From Acorus gramineus (lineage: Eukaryota > Streptophyta > Magnoliopsida > Acorales > Acoraceae): a DNA stretch of 64,000 nt. A model generated the notes under the pieces. That model was given only the letters and a program-made list of their open reading frames with translations. It searched no databases and was not told the origin of the DNA. The stretch covers positions 7,524,063-7,588,062 of the forward strand of contig CM060848.1 in the NCBI GenBank assembly GCA_030737835.1, written 5' to 3'. Both the position numbers and the translations under genes were made by a program. Positions 21,881-34,100 of this stretch are shown here, piece by piece; position 1 is the stretch's first letter, and every line of letters begins with the position of its first letter.

Positions 21881-23518
21881 AATTAGCCTTTCATATTTCG
21901 TAATATAAGAGATCACATGCATGAATACATAATATACTTCCTTTGAAAGATACATTTGAGACTCAAATCCACTCACCTCTAGTCCCACGCAAGATAACGA
22001 GACTTAAGAAAAACGCTAATTAGGACCTACTATCATTGAAGGTATTCATACAAACGAACCATATAAAAAATGAACGATTGAGAAAACAAATTGCACAAAA
22101 AAATTGGACAGGGTCGGCTACATAAACCCAGCCGTCAAACTCCACCGGCTACTCAAACGCAGCCGTCTGACTCCATCGGCTGCATTCAATAAACCAACCC
22201 TCGGCAAACCCTAAAACAACATACATGCCTTCTAATAACCCCGATTCACTACCTTAACATCCAAAACCCGCACTCACTCTCTGTCATATAAAAACACAGA
22301 TAAAAAAACTTTTGAAAACACATAAAACATTTAAGTAAAATCCCCAAATGGATTGATTAATATTAATACTTTTATATTCCAAAGTAGCTTTATTATATTA
22401 CATAACAGTAAAATTAAATAATGAAATAATGTCCTAACACATGGTTCTATCATGCATGTGGAGTTTGTGTAAACCTATGCACGATTTCCATCTAAATATC
22501 AATAGATCGATGAAAAAATGGAAATCTGAATATAAGCGAGGAAACATCATAAGAACAGCAAGATTTACGATATAAATGATTCCAGTATGATGAGCATGCC
22601 TTCCTCACCCTAGATCCATGCAAAGCCATTAGTTATGCATCCAAAAGCTTATATAGTTCATCCAAAAAACCTTGAAAACCAAAAGTCTAATATATAAATG
22701 AAAAAATAACATGGATTTACGATAAACCTCATCAAAACAGCGATGAAAACACATGGAGTTCAAGCTCATGCAAAGTGGTATCCAAAATAAGACATTACAA
22801 ACCTTAGACATGCTTTCTATCTTAAAATAATAATCCTATCATGATTCATGCATAATAGCATCCAAATTAGCATGTAGAACTTGTAAAGGCATCTTAAAAC
22901 ATCATCAAATAATAAGTATAACATCGGGATTCAAAATCAATCAAAATCACATCAAAACCATAAAAAATAAATAAAGAAGAAATCAATCAAAACCGCATCC
23001 AAATTAGGATGCACCCATCAATGGTAATTAACAGTAAATAAAACATCATAAAATATTATAACAGTGAACACAAGGGCTCACCTTGATCCCCAAGGGCTTT
23101 CTTTCAAAATCTCCCTAAAAGCTTTTTAGTATAAATGAGAGAAACTTGAATTAAGGTTTCGATGGGGTCCTAGGGCATCAAAAGTTTGGTATTTAAAGTG
23201 CAAAACACCTGCAAGGACTTGCACTCTAAGAAACAATCGAACAGACAAATCCCATAATTTCCGCACTTCTGCACGCACAAATGCGCCAGCTACTTGCGTT
23301 GAACCATCAGGGAGAGCCGGCTACATTCCATCAACCAACCCTGGACAGGGTCCCCAAGTCACTTACCCACAGGACACTAAAATGGTTATAACTTGACCAT
23401 TTTAATTTCTATTGGTGATCCGAAAGATATGTTGGAAAAATAATGGAACAAGGATTCCAAATAAATACATTCAACTTCAATATTGAACTTAAAAAAATCG
23501 AATTCAACCAAAACTCTA
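21881..23518 (-). mobile_element. LTR-like DNA related in style to the previous unit
   Basis: No coding frame. It carries features seen in minus-oriented plant gypsy LTRs: 'actcacctctagtcccac', a 'gctcaccttgatccccaag' exon-border-like block, and 'atggttataacttgacca' near 23375. It is cut on the right by a MITE end at 23519. Ends and family are not resolved. Confidence 0.4.
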
Positions 23519-23654
23519 AGCCCCTATTTGGGTGGCAGAATAGTGGAGGAATAGAGAGGAATATGTGAGAATAAGCCTAAAAAGTTATTTGCTTGGTAGA
23601 ATGATAAAATTGATGAACTTTTATTTTATGATGATAACTTATTATCAAAACCTT
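23519..23654. mobile_element. Inverted end fragment of a Tourist-like MITE
   Basis: TAAGCCCCTATTTGGGTGGC is the inverted form of the right end of the MITE at 40458-40868 (complement of CCAAACATGGGCTTA), including the 'ggaatag' repeats next to it. Only an end is present; it abuts the left end of another copy at about 23655. Confidence 0.55.
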
Positions 23655-23914
23655 AATCTCCGTTTGGATAAGGACATAAACTATTTTGGGATAGATAACT
23701 ATTGCAGTATAGTTAGAGAATAAGTCCTATTTTTGTTTGATTGTGTTTTTAGTTATTTTGGTTGGAAAATGTAATAATAAAATTTTTATTGTTTGATTGA
23801 AAATAAATAAGTTATGGATAAAAAGGAATAAAATGCGAATAATGATTTATAAAATGTGACAAAGTGATTTGACATGTGAGTCCCTTAATATAATAAAAGT
23901 GATAATAGATGATT

Positions 23915-24338
23915 GAGATTTTTAGTTTTAAGTCCCTATAAACATGCCTATTTAGGGATCGATCCCTCACTTCTTGATATTTCTTTTTTAGTCCCCATAT
24001 TCAACCACCTATTTAGTTTTTAGTCCCTCCGTCAAACGTCCGTCCATACACCGTTAATTTGTAAAATGTGATTTTTTTTAGTCTCTATAAACTATGTTAT
24101 TTAGTGATTAGTCCCTCCATTCTTTATATTTTACAGGGACCAATCACTAAATAACATAGTTTACAGGGACTTAAAAATAAATCATATTTCACAAATTAAC
24201 GGTGTATGGACCGACGTTTGACGGAGGGATTAAAAACTAAATAGGTGGTTGAATATGGGGACTAAAATAGAAATTTCAAGAAGTGAAGGATCGATCCCTA
24301 AATATGCATGTTTACAGGGACTTAAAAATTAAAATCCT
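23915..24338. mobile_element. Mutator-like foldback MITE with 9-bp target duplication
   Basis: Nearly its full length is an inverted repeat folding at about 24128: 'ttttagttttaagtccctat' on the left is mirrored by 'agggacttaaaaattaaaa' on the right, and 'aattaacggtgtatgga' mirrors 'catacaccgttaatttg'. The direct repeat TAGATGATT flanks it exactly (23906-23914 and 24339-24347). A 9-bp duplication is the Mutator superfamily signature. No coding capacity. Confidence 0.85.
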
Positions 24339-24500
24339 TAGATGATTTAACATGTCGTCCCTTTTATACTAGTCGATGATTGACTGGGTTGATTTACACG
24401 ATTCAAAGGGGACCTGAAAGATCAATACTAATTTATTTTCACATATTCAAACTTAGTTACATATCCCGGTATTCTTTATAAACAAACAGTTTTTTTTTTT

Positions 24501-24773
24501 GGATTTTTAGTTTTAAGTCCCCACAAACCATCATATTTAGTGATCGATCCCTCCCTTCTTCGTATTTAGGTTTTAGTCCCCAGATTTAAATGATAGTTCC
24601 TTTTTAGTCCCTGAGAGAGACTTATCCATAAATTATTTAATTTACTTTGTAGTTCCTGTGAGGGACCTATCCATGAATTATCCTTTAAATCGGGGGACTA
24701 AAACCTAAATACGAAAAAGAGAGGGATCGATCACTAAATATGATGGTTTGTGGGGACTTAAAACTAAAAATCC
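24501..24773. mobile_element. Second foldback MITE of the same family
   Basis: It starts GGATTTTTAGTTTTAAGTCC and ends with the mirrored GGACTTAAAACTAAAAATCC. The middle folds on itself, with 'ggttttagtcccc' against 'ggggactaaaacc'. It sits in a T-run, with about ten or more T on both sides, consistent with a duplicated poly-T target. Terminal sequence matches the element at 23915. Confidence 0.75.
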
Positions 24774-24849
24774 CTTTTTTTTTTATCTTACTCCCCTCTA
24801 TTCCTCCTCGGTGGTCCTCCCATACAAGCTAGGGCTAACTCTCGCCAAA

Positions 24850-25153
24850 CCAACTAAACTTTCCTCGTGCCAACAAATTAATTGAAAATGAAAACGTGGA
24901 ATTTCGTGTCAACTCTATTTCCTTCATAGCCCCCGATCTCTTGTTCTTGTGGACTGCGGTTCATTTTTATTTTGAGAGACCACTTACAGACTCATTAGTT
25001 CGCTTTTCATTTCTTTCACCCCTTGTGTCACTGACTCCCTCAAAAAAAAATTTTCCATTCAAACGAAAAACTGAAACCCCTCTCTCTCTCTCCCTCTCTC
25101 ACACATTTGATTTGAAGGTTCGATAAGAAAAGTCGGTTTTTTCCCCGGCAGCA
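24850..25153 (+). promoter_or_regulatory. 5' leader / promoter region of the PAT gene
   Basis: Between the MITE and the ATG at 25154 lie about 300 bases with a CT-rich tract (about 25078-25106, 'tctctctctctccctctctc'), common in plant 5' leaders, and no clear TATA box. The 76-aa frame at 24896-25126 does not resemble anything known. The promoter must overlap or lie beyond the MITE cluster. The transcription start is not visible from sequence alone. Confidence 0.4.
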
Positions 25154-28100
25154 ATGGTGAGGCGCCATGGATGGCAACTTCCTGCCCACACTTTTCAGGT
25201 ATGGTTTTTCTATTTGGTTTTTTGTTTTTGTTTTTGGATTTCTGATGTTATCGTTGACTTGTCCTGTATTTTTTTTTTTTGCCTGTTTTTGGTGCTTAAT
25301 TTGTTAATTTCAGACAATGATTTTACCGTAATTTCTCATCTGGGCTCATCTTATTTGTTGAAATGGTGTTGATTTCCTGTTGTGGGTCTTGGATTACAAT
25401 TTTTTCAGGAGTCATGGATCTCCTTCTTTTTGGGGTTTTAAAATCACACTTCCTGAATGAATGTTTTCTTCCCAGATTTTCATGGTAAGAGAAATATGGT
25501 TTTGGTCATAAATTGTGGCAGAAATGAAAATATGCGTTTGAGTTTCTCTAGTAGAACTTGCATTGTTAATCTCAAACTATTTTGTCATTTTTTTAATTAT
25601 AATTTCTCTCCAGGTTCTCAACATTGCAACGACTTTCCATACTCTATTTTTTGGTTTTCTAGATTAATAAGAATGCTACTAAATCTTTTTCAAAAGAGGG
25701 CCTCGCCATTGAAAGTCTTAATATTTCGTGATGGACTTATCCTCATCACGAGTAAGACTTGTCAAGATATTTTTGATGATGATTTAGGTGTTGCTTCGTT
25801 TGATTTGAGGTTGATGAAATAAGAGTTTGCATGTATCAACCAGGAGGGGATCTCCCATGTGGTCTCCTTAGTAGCTACATGCGCTTTGGTTGCATAACAG
25901 GCTTTTACTTTGCAGATATGCACTTTTTGTTCCATGATTTATATCTAAAGTGATTTTAGTGCCACAAAAAAATCTGCATAACATATTTTGTTAAGATCTT
26001 GAATAGATTATTGTTTCTTATATGCTTTCTTATTTGGTGATCGGCGTACTGTTTCTTGTATGCTTTCTCATCTGGTCACCAGCTTTCAGATTCGCCATTT
26101 CAAAGTTCAATATACAACATGCAGATTATCCGCAATATGATCTGTGATTTTCATGTCAAACATAATTCAATTAAAGAGTGATATGAAGGAAATGTTACTT
26201 TTAAGTTTTAATGTTCATTTTCCATATTCTATATGCGTTTTAATCAGTCAGGATCAAGTAAAGCCCTTTGTTCTTATTTGGAAAACATCTGGGAATCCAC
26301 TATCTGATTTACCACATTATGACCTTTGATTTTCATGTCAAATATAATTCAATTGAAGAGTGATATGGAGGAAATGTTACTTTATGTTCATTTTCCATAT
26401 TCTATATGTGTTTTTATCGGTCAGTATTAAGTAAAGCTCTTTTGTTCTTGTTTGGAAAACGTCTGGGAATCTACAATCTGATTTCTTAAAAATTGGGGAT
26501 CACATTGCATAGGAGCTGCCACAGTTCAGTTGGTGCTAGGAGAAATTATAACTGTGGAGTAATACTTAGTTGAATATTTACCGTTTGGGCTGTATATTTG
26601 GTATGGATGGCCTGGTGTTCGGATGATAGACAAGTAGACTACTGTTGTGAAGTTGTTCTGCTCTTGTTTTATGTTTTTTCTTTTTCTTGCTTTGATATGT
26701 GCCCCAATTTACTTTATGGAATTAGGTGGTAGAGCTCCTACCTTTTCTCAGAAAACAAAAGTAAAGTTCTGTTTTCTATTATAATAAATCATTTCCCAAA
26801 TATCTTATAGTTGAAGCAGATTTGTCTACTTATAGAACATGTCAGAAATTCTGTGCTCAAGTATTTATGTCTGAATACATATATTGTACCTAGATTGTCC
26901 ATCTTGTAGATTTAGAAGTTTGGCTTGATAAATAATAGTGATAGCCAGAACATGTTTCGTAGTAAATTTTATTTGGAATCGATAATCTTATTTCATTAGG
27001 CTGGAATCAAACTTAGGTTTGGTCTTCTTAATATTGCTTTGTTATTATACTTGCATTATAAATTATTTTAAATGCTCATTTATATACATACTTCATCGTT
27101 CCATTTTCTGTGCCACATTTGTTTTTCCATGCATTTTGCTGAAATCATCAGCTTTCTTATTTGACATTCTATTTTTTTGACAGGTTGTTGCTATCACTAT
27201 ATTCTTTTTGTTAGTCGTGGCATACTATGCCTTCTTTGCACCATTTCTTGGTAAACAGATAATTGAATACATTTCAATTGCTGTCTACACTCCTGTGGTA
27301 CGTGAATTCATCCTTTTCAATTGGTATTCAACTTGCATCCTTTTTTATGGGACATCATGATCATGTTCTCACTTCACATTACAGGCACTTGCAGTCTTCA
27401 TTCTCTACGTTCGTTGCACTGCTATTAACCCAGCTGATCCTGGAATTATGTCAAAATTCGATAGAGGGTTTTCCAATGTACTGAAGGATGATGTTGGGTT
27501 GAAAGGTGTCAAGTTACCAAGTAACTTTGGTGAGGTTACCATTGGAACACGGTCGCCATCATCAGCTTCTAGGAGTTCCATAGCAGCTAGCTCTTTTAAA
27601 AGAGCTTCAGCGGGATTGCCAGAGAGAGTAGACCTTCCGATGAGCAGCCCAAGAAAGCTATCTCCACCTTGTTGCATTGTTGGAGGTCTCTTTTGTGCTA
27701 TTTTTGTGAAAGAAGATTGCCGCAAACATGAAGAGGTCTCTGATCAACAAGGGGCAGGAGAGGATGCTTTGTTTTGTACGCTGTGCAATGCTGAGGTACC
27801 TCTTTTATTGCAGATAATGCCGATAAAGTTTGATTTGGCTGCCAAATGAATTGGCTGTTGGGCTGATTTGTTTTTAGGTTCTTGGTATTCGAGTGGGTAA
27901 TTATTTTCATTTTTCATCCACTCCCAGAACTATAATATAGAAGATATTGATAGAAATATATCAACTTTGTTTAGGAAAAATAATAAAATATTGTTAAAAA
28001 TTTTGGTAGTTAGGCCAAATGTCAACAACTTTATTATAATTTTCTCCGTAGGTGCTTGCAAAAACTAATTTTTCATCATATGGTAAAGTCTCTAATTTTT

Positions 28101-31100
28101 CATCATAGAGGTTCTGCCCCACCTCCTTTCCTATTTATCTTCTTTTATTTTCTTCCTTCAGGTACGCAAATTCAGCAAACATTGCAGAAGTTGTGATAAA
28201 TGCGTGGATGGATTTGATCATCATTGTCGGGTATTTATTAGATATTGTAAAGTAATATGCTTTAATAAAATCTCTTTTGTTACTTATAGATATGATTTAA
28301 AACGTGGTTTGTTTCTTACTATGCTTCCTGTCTACAGTGGCTTAATAATTGTGTGGGGAGGAAAAATTACATGACTTTTATCTCTCTTATGGCAACAAGT
28401 CTCCTATGGGTATGTAAAGCATTTGGACGAGTTAACTTACGTATGCTATTTCATTCATTTTTTTTTTCTTTTTTGTAAATGCTGATATTTTTTTATGTAT
28501 GTTCTTGTTTTTTCCAGCTTGCAATTGAATTTGGGGTTGGTGTCGCTGTCCTAGTTCGGTGCTTTGTTGATAAGAATGGGACAGAAGAACTAATAACTGA
28601 TAAGTTGGGAAATGTTTTTTCGAGAGCTCCATTTGCGACTGTCGTGGTAAATAATTTCTCTCCTTGCAGAGGGATGTTCTCTTTTTACTGTCCTTGAACT
28701 CTCTACAGAGAGTTTATATTGTTACATTTCGCTCTTATTCTTGCATCCTTTTCATTCTTTCTTGATTTTAAGAAAGTGAAACATCTTACATTACTGTCTT
28801 GTTTCTTTCTTTAAAAAAAAAAAGTGTAGTCAATTCAGTAGCAAACATTGTACTGCCCAAACCAGCTAATATGATGTTTTGCCCTCTTATGATGTCACTC
28901 TAAATGATCACTTTCTTTTTAGAATGAAACTCTAAGTTATCACTTCGTGCATTTGTAATGTATAGAGAAGGATTCGGACTAATTTTTGTCTCATTGGAAG
29001 AAGATCATGGGTAGATAGGATATGTGGAATTGGGGAGGAGTAAGCCTTTATCTTTTGGTTGGGCTGAACTAATTTTTTTTTATAATAATACTGTAACTCC
29101 ATGTTGAAAACATTTAGGAAGAGGGTCTTGATTTTATTAAAAATTGGGTGAATTTGCCAACCTAGCTTTGGTTAGTTGGCTAGCACCTCCCCTTTTCGTG
29201 AAAATGGTCAGGATATCAAATTCAAGGGAGCACCAATCTTCCCAAAAAATAAATAAATAATATTGCGGGGAATTTGGGTGGAGGGAAATGATCGCCTAGT
29301 GGTGGTGTAATTTTCTTTATGATTCAATCATGTTATACATTTTAGTTCTTTCCTTTTTATCTTCATTTTACCATATTTATGACTTGTTTGTTGAGGATAA
29401 ATCTCATATCTATTCTCAAGGAGATACCAAAATTTATTATAGGAAAATGTTAGGAAAATGTTTTGAACTTTTTTTTAAAGCAGATACTTGCCTAGCAAAA
29501 ATTGCATAGCTTATGAAAAAAATAAGTGTATACTATAGATTGAATGCATATATTATTGTGATTTTCTATCCTTACATATATAATGTTAGAGAGAAGCGAA
29601 GACCACATGAATGACTTCAGAAATAATTGAGTGTATGAGCGCACTTTAGCAAAATCTCTGGACCTCCCATGACTAAAAATGTTATATCTATATTTGATAA
29701 ACAAATACCAAGTAAACTTTGATATAAACCTAATATGATCATGTTTAAAACAGACAAACAATTAAATGTATTAATGAAACTAGATAATACAATGATCTTA
29801 AGATTTTTATCTACAAAGTAAAAGCTTATGTGATATAAAATACAAATATTATATATGAGCGTTGTTATAGCATTTTACAGCCCATATACCTCGTTTGCTA
29901 CTCACTGTAACGAATTATAACTTGTTAGTAATTGTTTTTTACACATTTTATATATCAGTCCATACAATTTATTGGACTATATGCTTCATTTTTTTTTTAA
30001 AATACATACCTTAGATGAGGTATACTATCTTTAAAAAATCATAAAGGGTGCGAACTGCATTTGGAGCTGGAAACGGGGGTAAATCTAACATTTTCGGATA
30101 TTACATAATAAAAAAAGAGTATGTAGCCCTGGCCCAGTCACTACTATGGTTCGTCAATTTATAGAAAATGATAATGAAAGCCTATGTGTGGAATGTTGTA
30201 TATAGCCAGGGAAATAATGTACAAAAAACATAAAGGCGGAGATATTTTTTTAATATTTTAGGGTTGGTGGTCTTACATTGCAAGTCTTGATGGTGGTGAG
30301 GCTTTGGATCTAAGTTAGGCATGGTTTGGCACATAGAATGCAAGTCAATCAGGACTCTAGGGAAATTTCAATGCTTTTTCATGAGACCATAATCTAACTT
30401 GTTGTGGTCTTAGACTTTGAGCTGGGCATATTCTCACCACCATGGTTGATTCTCAGGGCTTCATGCCTTACTTCCTTTTGTTGTAACCACCTAAGATTTT
30501 ATCACACTTTAAGGTGGCAGTACAGACAACACCTACCTTTTCATTGAATAAAATGTCAACTCTATCTTAGTGAAGAGAAGATATTTGGGTGCTATTTCTA
30601 CAAGTGATGAAATGGTAGAATGTTCAACTAGGATGTTTGGACATGCAAAATGTTTGCTGTTGACTATAACTATAAGAAATGGTTTAGAAATTAATGTTGA
30701 CTTCATGGAGGGTAGTGGGAAAGCTAGACTGGCCTAGGCAAAGGTGTTTGATATTGATGAGATATGAAAATCCAAAATTGTTGCTATGCAACTCATGTAA
30801 CGCTGAGGGGAACACGAGTATGAGTGATGGACCATGGACGGAAATACTGTATGTTCAGCATGCTTGCTTAGTCCTACTTGTGATATGCTTGTAGATGCTC
30901 CTGAATATCATTTAAATCTACATCAAAATGTGGAGAATTATATATTTTAACTTAGAAAATATATATTTTGTCCATTCCGAGGCATATGTTGGTGGCTTTG
31001 ATTGTCGTTAAAATTTCCTCTTTGCCAACAAAAATATAAAACCCTTATCTAGGTAAAAAGTGGTAGCAAGGGGTCGAATCCACAGGGAGGCTATTGAAGC

Positions 31101-34100
31101 AAACAAATAAAAGTAAAAGATTATCAATTTTTGGCAAAAAGGTTTAAACACAAATTATCAATGATTAATTTAAGAAAACTATTTTAAAAGCTAAAGTTGA
31201 AATCAATATATAAAAAAAAGACCACCAATCCTAGACCACAAAGGATTGGAAATCCATCCCACGAATATTGTGATGATTCTTTCTTTTGCATATAATGAAA
31301 ACAGAATATTTAAAAAGCAGTGCACTTCTACTCGATTTAAAAATAGGGTTTATAAAGCATCAACCGTATCCCATCTAAGTAGAACGACGGAAGATCTAAA
31401 AATACCCATAGTAAAAAGAAATCTGAGTTGAAGAAACTATATAAACATGAAGAATAAATCAGAAAACATCAATGCACAAAGAAAAGAATCAATCACTCAA
31501 TCTCATGGGGTGGAATCCTCTCCTTGATGGAAGGATTTTCTAGCTTACCATGGTTGATGAAATTTTAGAATAAAAATAAAAATATTCCATAAAATAATAA
31601 TGCACTTTATTGAAAACATAAGAAAATCTGTCTCTAATACTAAAGAAATAAAAACAAAAACAAAAAACAAAAAAACTGAAAACCGAAAAGAAATAACAAA
31701 AATTGAAAATAAATTCCGTCTTGGTTGAATGCAGAGATGCCTCCTCTCTCTCTGCAGTGCCCTTTTTATAAGGGTTTTGAGGGTTGAATTAGTTGTAAAT
31801 GCTAATTTACTTGAGTTGTTAATGCTGATTTGTAAAATATGTTGGAGATCTTGTTGATTTGTTGGAGATGCTAAAGCTGATTTGATTGAAGATATTTTAT
31901 TGATTTGGTGAATCAAATTTAGAAGTTTTGGTGAAGTTCTGAATGCTAATTCCTTCTCCAATTTATAACCTGCTACATTTAGATCCTGCCAAATTTAAAT
32001 ACTGTCAAAATTAGATTTCTGAATTTTAAAATATGGCTTCATATGAAAAATATGATAATGCATATTAAATGTATAAATATTGTCAATTTGTGCAATATAT
32101 GCTTTGAATATAAAGAATAGAAACTTCCCTAATATGCATGTATAAATGAATAATTACATAGAGAAATGTTTCAAAATAACTCTTAAAAACATATGAAAAT
32201 ATGTGTTTTTGAATATCTAACAGCATGCCTGGAGTCTGAGATGGAGGTGTGATATTGGAGACTTTCGATGAGGACTACCTTCCCGACATCGTCTCAAACT
32301 CTTTCATAATTTACTTAAGATTTTATCATATGGCAGTCTACAATAATTGGTGTCTTGATGTAATGTAAATCCATTTATGGAGATCCATCATATTATATTC
32401 AAAGATTTTTTTGATGAGAAGAATTCAAAGATGTGTTTACTGTTTATTTAGGTTTTAATTGGTTATTCTACATGTTTTCAACTATTGAATTTTCAAAGCA
32501 TCGTGGTACATGAGTTTTGAGGTATTCTTATAAGTATTGCTCTTGTCGTGATCATCTTTTTTATTAGGGAATAATCTCTATGTCTCCCTACAAATTTCTC
32601 AATATCATAAAAAGTCCTCGTAAAATCACTAAATATCGACAACTCCATGATTTTGTTTTTTTTAGAAATTGTTGAATATCTCCCAGCTGTCACCCCGATC
32701 AACTCCATGTCAGGTTAATACTAACTACACATAATACTAACTACACATGATAATTACCAAACTACCCATGCATTTTAGGCTCTGCAGTGGGTCTTTATTT
32801 CTCCAAAAAACCAGAGTAAAACCAGTGGGTGGATACATCACCGGAGATGATGATAGGGGGGTCAGGATCTTGGCATATTGAGCAATCACCAGAGGAGGGG
32901 GTGCGGAATAGTTTGCTGGTATGTCGGGGAATGATCGGATAGACGCTTTAGAAGGTGGAAAGGGAGGGATTAGTAGGGGTGGCGGTTGAGGTGGTGACAT
33001 GTAGGAGTATTGGGGTGCAACTTAGAATATCGGATTCGATGTTGATTCCGTTGAAAGATCCCCCCCCCCCCCCCCTCTGTCTCTCATGCGTGCTTGACAT
33101 GCTTATCCTCTTGTATGTTCTAAAACAATGAGAAAATTACAAAGCGCATCGAAAGCAAGAATTTAATTGTTGTATAGTTCATTTTCTGTTGGTCAATCTT
33201 AGTTTCAATGAAAAAGAGTGATTTCAATGGGTTGTTGGATGTGTATGTGAAATCAGATTTTTGGGTGACTTTGGAGTGTTTGGCAAGATGCCTGTAAAAA
33301 GATTGTTGTCTTGGTGCACCTTTATTTTTGGTTTCTTGAGGCGTGGTTACGATGTGGAGGTGATTGAGCTGTTTAGCTCAATGAGAGTGCGGTTTGGAAC
33401 ATAATGGCTTTCAGTATGTTAAAGGATCAAAGGGATTCTCAAATTGTGGAGTACTTGAATTAGGTGTTTAGATTCATATATTGACTATGAAAAGGGAGTT
33501 CTTTTTATTTAAATTTGTTGAAGTCGAACTTTTTTCGTGTATGCAAAGTATGAGGTCTTGATTGATGCTTGTAAATCATTTAGGTTGATACATATTAAGA
33601 GTTTGGCATCTTCTGATGTGGTGATTTCAGATCAGGTTAGAAGAGTTTGGCATCTTCTGATGAGGTGGACGTTTTTCTTTCTTTTTGTTTTGTTTGTATC
33701 CATTGGGCATTTCCTTTCTTTGGAATATAATTAAAGTCGAATGCCTGCCGTTTTCTTTCAAAAATATACAGGTACCGAATTGATCCGATACTCAGTATAG
33801 TGTAAGAGTGCGAAATGTGGAATGTTGTTTTTTTTTTTCATTGAGAAACATATATAAGCAATCTCTTAATGAGTATGATTCTCCACAACAAAGGAGACGA
33901 GAGGTCTTCAAGTACAAAATAAAGGGCAAGAAAAAAAAATGAAAAGAAAAAGGGGTAGAACAAGATGGGGAGGGGCTCCATCCACAAAATGACACTGCAA
34001 CATTGTCTACTCATAATGGTCGAATAAGTTTCAACTCCTAATATCATGGTAACCCAATCACAGAGGTTTGAAGAAATAGCCGCCCAAGTTTTTTCCATGT

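Larger units (their letters stand above)
23655..24838 (+). mobile_element. Tourist-like MITE split by two later MITEs
   Basis: The left part (about 23655-23914: 'ccgtttggataagg...gatagataact...tgtgtttttagttatt') matches the left half of the MITE at 40458-40868. The end near 24783-24838 ('cccctctattcctcctc...acaagctagggctaa') matches its right end. Two foldback elements (23915-24338 and 24501-24773) interrupt it. The right end lies about 0.3 kb from the start codon of the PAT gene. Confidence 0.6.
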
